11,615 nt of DNA from Clostridiales bacterium (GTDB lineage Bacteria; Bacillota; Clostridia; Oscillospirales; Ruminococcaceae), in assembly GCA_029007575.1 (NCBI GenBank), contig JAQXIB010000258.1:1-11615 (forward strand), given 5' to 3'. Within the stretch, counting starts at the first letter, position 1. Each line of letters opens with the position of its first letter. A program made the position numbers and the translations under genes. Positions 1-5,363 of this stretch are shown here, in pieces. Under the pieces are notes generated by a model. That model was not told the origin of the DNA. It did no database searches and worked only from the letters and a program-made list of their open reading frames with translations.

Positions 1-245
1 CATTCTGCCACATCATACTTTGGTTCCTTGTCGATTCTGTAATCTACAAAATCAAGGACTAAGTTGCCCGTGTAGTCCGTGATTGCGGACATATCGTCAA
101 AAACCTCTTTCAATCCCTTATCAACAAACCATTGATAGGAATTCTTTTGCACCTCAATCAGGTTCGGCATTTCCAGAACCTCATTAATTTTTGCAAAGCT
201 CATACGGACGTTTTTGCCAAGCTGTACCGGCTTCACATTCACCAT
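1..245 (-). CDS. rpoB: RNA polymerase beta subunit, N-terminal fragment (gene runs off left edge)
   Basis: This is the start of the catalytic beta subunit of RNA polymerase, of which only 81 codons lie in the window. The reading frame begins at the ATG complementary to 243-245 and stays open to base 1. Recognisable beta-subunit N-terminal text includes MPNLIEVQKNSYQWF (residues 26-40) and TGNLVLDFVDYRID near residues 59-72, which belong to the protrusion/lobe start of Firmicutes RpoB. The start is supported by a GGAG about 10 nt upstream and by a perfect sigma-A promoter at 449-477. Upstream of it there is no rplL or rplJ gene, which commonly precede rpoB; instead there is a non-coding region with a divergent operon behind it, so rpoB appears to head its own transcript. 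Identification is from remembered family sequence and is very secure. Confidence 0.96.
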   Translation of the reverse strand, partial: MVNVKPVQLGKNVRMSFAKINEVLEMPNLIEVQKNSYQWFVDKGLKEVFDDMSAITDYTGNLVLDFVDYRIDKEPKYDVAE

Positions 246-375
246 AGGCTGATCACTCCATTTCTATCTATTTAACGAAATTCGTCATTTGGCCCGCACC
301 AAACAAACCGAAGACTCAGAAAAACATCCGAAAAACAAAAACGGAATATCCGGAAAAATTTTTCTAAAAATAATC

Positions 376-404
376 TTGCAATTTGTTTTTAAGTATGCTA
401 TAAT
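376..404 (+). promoter_or_regulatory. Rightward sigma-A promoter with extended -10
   Basis: TTGCAA (376-381) and TATAAT (399-404) are separated by 17 nt, and the -10 carries the TGn extension (396-398). Transcription would start near 411 and run rightwards, straight across the rpoB promoter, towards the terminator at 545-579. No protein gene lies in between. It might drive a short untranslated RNA or might be a chance match in A/T-rich DNA; the exact spacing and TG extension make chance less likely. Confidence 0.55.
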
Positions 405-448
405 ACCCATAAAGTTAGGCACATTTTCCCATTTTGATACATTATATT

Positions 449-477
449 ATTATATAATATATAGTTAAAAATGTCAA
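449..477 (-). promoter_or_regulatory. Consensus sigma-A promoter for rpoB
   Basis: On the minus strand, TTGACA (477-472) is followed after exactly 17 nt by TATAAT (454-449), a 12/12 match to the sigma-A consensus. Transcription would begin near 442 and run leftwards, giving an rpoB leader of about 196 nt. The spacer and flanks are almost pure A/T. The leader contains a short CGGA-TAT-TCCG hairpin followed on the minus strand by a T-rich run (about 341-352), too weak to call an attenuator. Confidence 0.85.
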
Positions 478-544
478 TACCAATCTTGTCGACATGCTTC
501 GACTTTTTATTGTGCAAAAAGACCATCGTTGATCATTTGTAAAC

Positions 545-579
545 AACAGCAAGCGAAAAATGCTTGCTGTTTTATTTTT
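545..579 (+). terminator. Intrinsic terminator, rightward
   Basis: A perfect 10-bp stem, AACAGCAAGC (545-554) with GCTTGCTGTT (562-571), closes a 7-nt loop and is followed by TTATTTTT. There is no matching T-run on the other side, so it works rightwards only. No protein gene ends just before it, so it must close a short transcript from about 411 or protect the next operon from read-through. Confidence 0.8.
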
Positions 580-620
580 GGTACTCGCCATATTCTTTTT
601 TCTTGAAATTATCGCGGACA

Positions 621-633
621 GGTTTTCAAAACC
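621..633. promoter_or_regulatory. 13-bp perfect palindrome overlapping the -35 region
   Basis: GGTTTT-C-AAAACC is a perfect inverted repeat with 6-nt arms. It covers the putative -35 box at 623-628, a typical place for a repressor operator. The regulator is unknown and there is no regulator gene nearby except the decayed AraC-like fragment at 5178-5285, which need not be related. Confidence 0.3.
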
Positions 634-651
634 GAAATTTTATGATATACT
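623..651 (+). promoter_or_regulatory. Putative promoter of the GT-C glycosyltransferase operon / structured leader
   Basis: An extended -10, TGaTATACT (643-651), has TTTTCA 17 nt upstream (623-628, 4 of 6 match to TTGACA). The start would be near 658, immediately before the long inverted repeat at 661-834. If correct, the following operon has a leader of about 375 nt. This is the best plus-strand promoter I see between the 545-579 terminator and the start codon at 1035. Confidence 0.5.
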
Positions 652-660
652 GATAAAAAT

Positions 661-834
661 TGCTTTTTTATACTAAAATCTAATTGAAAGCTTTCATCGA
701 TTTCCGAGGGTGAATTGTGTCAGAAAAGGCAGACGACGCCGCTGGGCTGACGCCCAGCAAGGAGGATAACACTTTCTGGCGCAATTCAGACCGGAAAGAA
801 TGAAAGTATTTCATTAGATTTTAGTATTAAAGCA
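661..834 (+). ncRNA. Long imperfect inverted repeat; rod-shaped structured RNA or leader element of unknown class
   Basis: The two halves pair along their whole length. Helix positions are 670-684 with 813-827 (15 of 15 bp), 686-690 with 807-812, 691-697 with 800-806 (7 bp), 701-706 with 792-797 (6 bp), 711-717 with 782-788 (7 bp), and 718-726 with 773-781 (9 bp including two G-T pairs). The tip is GCTGGGC (741-747), loop TGAC, GCCCAGC (752-758). Between the rod and the tip is a symmetric 14/14-nt internal loop whose 3' side contains the Shine-Dalgarno-like AAGGAGGAT (759-767); the 5' side can form a small GGC/GCC hairpin (728-740). A putative promoter ends just before it. The strand is chosen from that promoter. 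No open frame crosses it. It resembles no riboswitch or RNA I can name; a MITE-like element remains possible. Confidence 0.5.
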
Positions 835-1034
835 CCCCCGCTCTATGTATCATCAAAACATCAAAAGCAAATGAAACAAACGATGTTCCTGATTTGTTTC
901 CTATTCAGAATATTGCCACAATTACATGAATTATACAAAATTTTCCAGATTCGAACGAATTGCGGCGGTGCAAAATAATCCTTGCTGCACAGGCAGCAGA
1001 AAATTCGGTTAGACAATATAACAGGAAAGGGACG
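835..1034 (+). other. Remaining leader of the GT-C operon, no gene seen
   Basis: This 200-nt stretch between the long inverted repeat and the start codon has no convincing gene. It holds three small inverted repeats: GAAACAAA/TTTGTTTC (873-880 with 893-900), ATTCG-AA-CGAAT (949-960), and TGCTGC-ACAG-GCAGCA (983-998). None is followed by a T-run, so none is a terminator, and the transcript from about 658 could continue into the coding region. The ribosome binding site GGAAAGG lies at 1024-1030. Confidence 0.4.
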
Positions 1035-2321
1035 ATGATTTTGGCAGAAACTTTTGAACTGCGCATAGACCGAAAAAAGATTTGGCTGTATCTTGCCGTA
1101 ATCATGGCATTCGGTCTTCTGATCCGGCTGTTATTCGGCTATTACAAGGTTCATTATTTTGATGTGGACTATTATGTGGATTGGTCAAAAAGCGTGGTAA
1201 ACGACGGTCTCTTTGCCGCATACAAAAATCTCGGAGACCGACTGGATTATCCCCCGGTGTTTCTGTTTTTCCTCTATCCTACCGGCTGGATGCTCAACAA
1301 TCCTGATATCTTCAATTTTGAGCCCTACAAAATGCTGGCGTTGAAAATGGTTCAGATATTATTTGACGTCGGCAATATTTTGCTCATTTACATTGTATTA
1401 AAAAAGCAGAACAAAATCCTTGCATTGTTTGCCGCTTCGGTCTGGGCTTTGAATCCTGCGCTGATTTTTAACTGCGGTGTTTGGGGACAGACTGACTCTT
1501 TGATGATATTCTTTCTTCTGCTTGCTTTTTATCTACTGGAGGACAACAAGCCGATTGCTGCCACCGTCATTTATGCCGTTGCAGGACTGACCAAATTTCA
1601 AAGCCTATATTTTGCGCCGGTGTTTTTGCTGCTGTTATTCTACAAGAGAGAGATCAAAAAGTCACTGATTGCTTTCGGGGCGGGCATTGCAACCAGCATT
1701 ATCATCTTCTTTCCGTTCATGCTGTACAGCGGCATCACACTGCCCTTTGAGGTCTATTTGGGGGGCGCGGGCAAGTGGCAGCAATTGACCTTTAACGCTT
1801 ATAATTTTTATGCCGCCATCGGGTTAAACAACGTATCCGATCAAACAAAAGTGTTATCTTTCCTGCCGTTGAGCGTGATTTCGCTGATCCTCACCCTAAT
1901 CGTTTTCGGCGCTTTTCTCTATCTGTTTTTTACCGCCAAAAACAAATGCCCGTGGGTGCTTGGATTTCTGTTAATGCAGGGCTTCTTTATTTTCGGCGGA
2001 AGAATGCATGAACGATATCAGCTTCCGGTATTGATCTTTCTGCTGATCGCCGCGGTAAGACATCGATCGGGAAAACTGTTCGGCGGTTTTGCAGCCATTT
2101 CGATCATCAGCTTTTTGAACCAGTTTCTGCTGTTCGACTATATCTGTACGTTCAAAAAAACAGCGTGGGCGCCCTATTATGACGACATGACGATTGCGAT
2201 TTCCATTCTTAACGTCCTGCTTTATTTTGTCACATTGTATTTCTGCTTGCCGATTTTATATCCAAAATCCAAGCCGGCGATCCCGGAAGATCATCAAACG
2301 GAGGTAACTGAACTTGTTTAA
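1035..2321 (+). CDS. GT-C membrane glycosyltransferase, Gpi18/PIG-M-like mannosyltransferase family
   Basis: The 428-residue product is a polytopic membrane protein of the GT-C superfamily, which moves a sugar from a polyprenyl-phosphate donor to an acceptor on the outer face of the membrane. The first membrane segment (about 17-36) is followed by the acidic pair in FDVDYY (Asp43, Asp45) typical of the catalytic first loop. Further family marks are DYPPV (71-75), WGQTDSL (150-156), TKFQ (186-189), FNAYNF (253-258) and MHERYQLP (324-331), the pattern of the COG5542 Gpi18-related group. About ten hydrophobic segments follow. I chose the ATG at 1035 because GGAAAGG precedes it by 4 nt and the N-terminus then leads directly into the first membrane segment; the frame extends back to a TTG at 960 without a binding site. 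It overlaps the next gene by 8 nt, so they form one operon. The donor sugar and acceptor cannot be read from the sequence. Confidence 0.85.
   Translation: MILAETFELRIDRKKIWLYLAVIMAFGLLIRLLFGYYKVHYFDVDYYVDWSKSVVNDGLFAAYKNLGDRLDYPPVFLFFLYPTGWMLNNPDIFNFEPYKMLALKMVQILFDVGNILLIYIVLKKQNKILALFAASVWALNPALIFNCGVWGQTDSLMIFFLLLAFYLLEDNKPIAATVIYAVAGLTKFQSLYFAPVFLLLLFYKREIKKSLIAFGAGIATSIIIFFPFMLYSGITLPFEVYLGGAGKWQQLTFNAYNFYAAIGLNNVSDQTKVLSFLPLSVISLILTLIVFGAFLYLFFTAKNKCPWVLGFLLMQGFFIFGGRMHERYQLPVLIFLLIAAVRHRSGKLFGGFAAISIISFLNQFLLFDYICTFKKTAWAPYYDDMTIAISILNVLLYFVTLYFCLPILYPKSKPAIPEDHQTEVTELV
2300..2304 (+). promoter_or_regulatory. Ribosome binding site deciding the TTG start at 2314
   Basis: GGAGG lies 9 nt before TTG 2314-2316, inside the last codons of the upstream gene. 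No ATG is better placed, so the YfhO gene most likely starts at TTG. Confidence 0.7.
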
Positions 2322-5097
2322 AACCAAAACTCTCTCCACAGGCGTCAAGCCCAAAGAACGCTATCTGCAGGTATTTTTAATTGCGGCCATTACCGCGACC
2401 ATATTTTTTCTGCCGTTTGTCATCAAGGATAAAGGACTGTTTTTATTCTACGGTGATTACAATGTTCAGCAGATCCCGTTTTATAAGCTGGCGCACGAGG
2501 CGATTCGCAGCGGAAATATTTTCTGGAGCCATTATACCGACTTAGGCGCAAACTTTATCGGCTCCTACAGCTTTTACCTGCTGGGAAGCCCGTTTTTCTG
2601 GCTGACAATTCCCTTCCCGACTTCTTGGGTACCCTATTTGATGGCGCCGCTGTTTGTGCTGAAGTTTAGCTGCTCGGCAGTAACCGCCTACGCTTTTATC
2701 CGTCGTTTTGTCAAGACCTCAAACATGGCCTTGCTCGGCGGATTGATTTACTCCTTCTGCGGTTTTAATGTTTACAATATCTTTTTTAATCACTTTCAGG
2801 AAGCGGTCGTTTTCTTTCCCCTGCTGCTGGTGGCACTGGAAGAATTCGTGATCAACAGGCGCAGAGGCGTTTTCGCTCTTACGGTATGTCTGTGTGCCGT
2901 CGTAAACTATTTCTTCTTTTTCGGAGAAGTGATTTTCTTATTCATCTATTTCTTTGTACGCTGTCTGGACAAGGATTTTACCATTGACTTGAAATCCTTT
3001 CTCCTGCTGGCGCTCGAATCGGTGCTGGGTGTGCTGGGCTCCATGTTTCTGCTGCTGCCCTCCGCGCTTGCGATCTCGGGGAACGGCAGGTTGGACGATA
3101 TGCTTGCGGGTTGGAATTTCCTGCTCTACGGTGACGTTCAACGCTATCCGCTGATTTTGGAAAGCTTTTTCCTGCCTCCTGACATTCCCGCGCGCCCCAA
3201 CTTTTTCCCGGACTCCAACGCCAAATGGTCATCGGTGGCCGGATATTTACCGATGTTCAGCTTTGCCGGCGTCATTGCTTTCTTGAAATCCAAAAAGGCG
3301 CACTGGGCTTCCCGCGTGACCAAAATTTGCATTGTTATGGCGTTTATTCCGGGCTTGAACAGCATTTTTACCATGTTCAATTATTCCTACTATGCGCGCT
3401 GGTTCTTTATGCCGCTGCTGATCATGGCATTGATGACGGTGATGGCGCTGGAGGGAAGCAAACGCAACTTCCTCAGCGGTATGAAATGGACTGCCGTCAT
3501 CATCGGCGTGTTTTCCCTGATTGGTATTATTCCGAGTTCCTGGAAAGAAAACGAAGAAATCAAAAGCGTTCCGATAAAGGAAGTCGTATTGATTTACTTG
3601 GGCATTTTCCTGGTGTTTGTTTCCATTGCCATTTTGATTTACACGATATCCGCGCTCAAAGAACACAACGAAAAGGTAAAACAAAACCTACCGATATTCA
3701 CCCTTGCCACTGCGGTTGCCGGAATCACCGGTATGATCCCGCTTGCCGCATACAGCGAATCGATTCCGAAGGTCGGCAAATTTCTTCCTCCGTTTCCGGA
3801 ACGTTTCTGGGCTTATATCGTAATCGGCGTCATCGGATTAGCGATCGCCGCATATGTCGTATCATTGCCCCGTAAAAAAGCTGTTTTCATGCGTGCGGCA
3901 GCTTTTAGCGTTTGCTTTGTGACTGTCGCTTATGCAGTCGTCTTTATTGCATTCGGAAAAAGCCATTCCTACACCTATTACGACGTGGTGACGCAAGGTT
4001 TAGAGGGTAGAGAAACCATTCAGCTTCCGGAGGATGAATTCTACCGAGTAGACGTATACGACGGAATGGACAATTATCCGATGTTCTGGAAAAAGCCGAC
4101 CATTCAGGCCTTCCACAGTATCGTGCCCGCTTCGGTTTTGGAATTTTATCCCTCCATCGGCGTGGATCGCGGAGTCGGTTCCCGTCCGGAACTGAAATTC
4201 TACGGTTTACGGGGACTCACCTCGGTCAAATACCTATTGACCGACAACACCGACACAGAACCTTATATTCCCGGATTCGAAAAAATAGACCATCAAACCG
4301 GATTTGATATCTATGAAAATAAAAACTTTATCTCTATGGGCTTTACCTACGATCAATACATCACCCAAACCACCTTTGATGACACCACCAAAGAAGAACG
4401 GGATCGCCTGTTGTTAGAGGGAATCTTGCTCAGCAAGGAGCAAATCGAAAAATACGGATCCTATTTTACCGAATTGAAATATGATGATGTCCCCTATTTC
4501 AGCGACGATGAGCTTGCCGAGGTTTGCGAGGCGCGCAATCAGGAAACATGTTCTTCCTTTACCACCGACAACAGAGGCTTTTCTGCCACGATCACACCCA
4601 CAAAAGACAATCTCGTCTTTTTCAGTGTTCCGTATGATGAGGGCTGGACTGCCACCGTAAACGGAAAACCGGTAGATGTCGAAAAGGTCAATGTCGGCTT
4701 TATGGCAGTTCCGATCGAGGGCGGTAAAGAGAACGTCATCCGGTTTAATTACATGACGCCGGGATTGCAAACCGGGATTGCGGTATCGGCAGGTGCCTTT
4801 TTACTGCTGCTCGTTTATTATCTGATCATTCGCTATCTGCGTAAAAAGAATCCGGAAAAATACGGTGTGCGAAAATATGCGCATCTTCGTTTTACCGATA
4901 CGACCGACGAAATCAAAGCAGAGAAGGCATATACGTACAGCGTACTGAACACCTGCAAAACACTTTCCGCGGCGGTGCCGGAGGAAATGCTGAAACAGCA
5001 GACAGATGTTCCGGAGGATAGTCCTTCCGCTCCGCCGTCAGAACAGGGGGACAGCTTACCCTCTGAGGCCAGCGATCCGCCTGATGCGGAAGAGTAA
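2314..5097 (+). CDS. yfhO: YfhO-family membrane protein (GT-C-type glycosyltransferase for cell-surface polymer)
   Basis: The 927-residue product matches the bacterial YfhO membrane protein family, whose Bacillus member works with a flippase (GtcA) and a polyprenyl-phosphate sugar synthase (CsbB) to glycosylate lipoteichoic acid outside the cell. The first membrane segment is at about 20-37, followed by YGDYNVQQIPFY (46-57) with the conserved Asp48, then WSHYTDLGANF (71-81) and FNVYNIFFNHFQ (151-162). A dozen or more hydrophobic segments run to about residue 555. A large extracellular domain follows, with the typical FFSVPYDEGW block at 769-778, and a last membrane segment at about 820-842. 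The tail after it is polar, with an acidic Pro/Ser-rich end (about 894-927) not needed for the family fold. Translation begins at TTG behind GGAGG and overlaps the upstream gene by 8 nt. No csbB or gtcA gene is present here. Family assignment is firm; acceptor is inferred. Confidence 0.9.
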   Translation: MFKTKTLSTGVKPKERYLQVFLIAAITATIFFLPFVIKDKGLFLFYGDYNVQQIPFYKLAHEAIRSGNIFWSHYTDLGANFIGSYSFYLLGSPFFWLTIPFPTSWVPYLMAPLFVLKFSCSAVTAYAFIRRFVKTSNMALLGGLIYSFCGFNVYNIFFNHFQEAVVFFPLLLVALEEFVINRRRGVFALTVCLCAVVNYFFFFGEVIFLFIYFFVRCLDKDFTIDLKSFLLLALESVLGVLGSMFLLLPSALAISGNGRLDDMLAGWNFLLYGDVQRYPLILESFFLPPDIPARPNFFPDSNAKWSSVAGYLPMFSFAGVIAFLKSKKAHWASRVTKICIVMAFIPGLNSIFTMFNYSYYARWFFMPLLIMALMTVMALEGSKRNFLSGMKWTAVIIGVFSLIGIIPSSWKENEEIKSVPIKEVVLIYLGIFLVFVSIAILIYTISALKEHNEKVKQNLPIFTLATAVAGITGMIPLAAYSESIPKVGKFLPPFPERFWAYIVIGVIGLAIAAYVVSLPRKKAVFMRAAAFSVCFVTVAYAVVFIAFGKSHSYTYYDVVTQGLEGRETIQLPEDEFYRVDVYDGMDNYPMFWKKPTIQAFHSIVPASVLEFYPSIGVDRGVGSRPELKFYGLRGLTSVKYLLTDNTDTEPYIPGFEKIDHQTGFDIYENKNFISMGFTYDQYITQTTFDDTTKEERDRLLLEGILLSKEQIEKYGSYFTELKYDDVPYFSDDELAEVCEARNQETCSSFTTDNRGFSATITPTKDNLVFFSVPYDEGWTATVNGKPVDVEKVNVGFMAVPIEGGKENVIRFNYMTPGLQTGIAVSAGAFLLLLVYYLIIRYLRKKNPEKYGVRKYAHLRFTDTTDEIKAEKAYTYSVLNTCKTLSAAVPEEMLKQQTDVPEDSPSAPPSEQGDSLPSEASDPPDAEE

Positions 5098-5121
5098 ATC
5101 AACACATCATTCAAATTTTTT

Positions 5122-5171
5122 AAGGGGCTGCTGCTTGTGTTTTTTCGCACAAGCGGCAGCCCCTTATTTTT
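5122..5171 (+). terminator. Strong intrinsic terminator of the GT-C operon
   Basis: An 18-bp stem (5122-5139 with 5148-5165, one G-T pair) closes a T-rich 8-nt loop and is followed by ATTTTT. On the opposite strand the hairpin is followed by A residues, so it should not stop comM transcripts coming from the right. Confidence 0.92.
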
Positions 5172-5177
5172 ATACCA

Positions 5178-5285
5178 CTATAAACTGTTTTCCTGTCGGA
5201 AATCCGTCAGCGATTTACCGGTCAACTGGCGGAAAGCCGAAAAATGTCGCCGAAGGATATGCCGCTTGGGATCGCCTTACTGCCA
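5178..5285 (-). pseudogene. Apparent remnant of an AraC-family regulator, C-terminal helix-turn-helix
   Basis: On the minus strand one frame ends with HFSAFRQLTGKSLTDFRQ and a few more residues before a stop at 5178-5180. This matches the end of AraC-type DNA-binding domains, where an aromatic-F-S-x-x-F-R/K-x-x-T-G-x-S-x-x-x-F/Y-R block is the hallmark. Just upstream, a different frame reads QAAYPSATFF, which fits the residues that normally precede that block. The two pieces join only through a frameshift near 5247-5255, and the first frame meets a stop at 5277-5279. Nothing of the rest of an AraC protein (normally 250-300 residues) is visible. It lies just downstream of comM in the same direction. 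The resemblance is short and could be chance, so confidence is modest. Confidence 0.4.
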
Positions 5286-5363
5286 ACCGATAACCGGCTG
5301 TTATGGCAACCAAAAGCAGATATCCTGTCGCTTTTGTCTTACCGTTTTGGAGTTCGATGCTTC

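Larger units (their letters stand above)
411..579 (+). ncRNA. Possible short untranslated transcript, about 170 nt, antisense to the rpoB promoter
   Basis: The unit is defined only by a good promoter at its left end (376-404) and a good intrinsic terminator at its right end (545-579). It has no recognisable RNA family signature. It contains a small hairpin, GTCGA-CATGCT-TCGAC, at about 489-504 followed by TTTTT. A 23-codon frame (471-542) exists inside it but has no ribosome binding site. Because it reads through the rpoB promoter from the opposite side, it could interfere with rpoB initiation. This is inference from signals alone. Confidence 0.35.

Noticed and set aside
329..352. Attenuator in the rpoB leader
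   Set aside because: The stem is only 4 bp with a 3-nt loop; the T-rich run beside it is expected in such A/T-rich DNA.
471..542. 23-codon open frame (starts MSIPILS, ends IVDHL) directly before the terminator at 545
   Set aside because: No Shine-Dalgarno lies upstream (only A/T-rich DNA that forms the rpoB promoter), and the composition is not convincing. It is best treated as chance.
661..834. 6S RNA, T-box or known riboswitch
   Set aside because: The apical arm is too short for 6S. There is no T-box antiterminator sequence and the next gene is not an aminoacyl-tRNA or amino-acid gene. I see no conserved core of the common riboswitches I know.
873..900. Possible terminator after the rod-like RNA (GAAACAAA/TTTGTTTC)
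   Set aside because: The stem is short and A/T-rich, the loop is 12 nt, and no T-run follows.
960..1034. Upstream TTG start for the first GT-C gene
   Set aside because: It would add 25 residues without a binding site and place a non-membrane leader with cysteines in front; the ATG at 1035 has a good binding site.
3225..3875. 216-codon plus-strand frame inside the YfhO gene
   Set aside because: It is a shadow of the YfhO frame: rich in Arg, His and Cys, no family resemblance, no binding site.
5122..5171. Bidirectional action of the YfhO terminator for comM
   Set aside because: On the minus strand the stem is followed by A residues, not T residues. No clear comM terminator is visible between 5171 and 5363.
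5310..5336. Hairpin CAAAAGC/GCTTTTG downstream of comM as its terminator
   Set aside because: The loop is 12 nt and no T-run follows on the minus strand.
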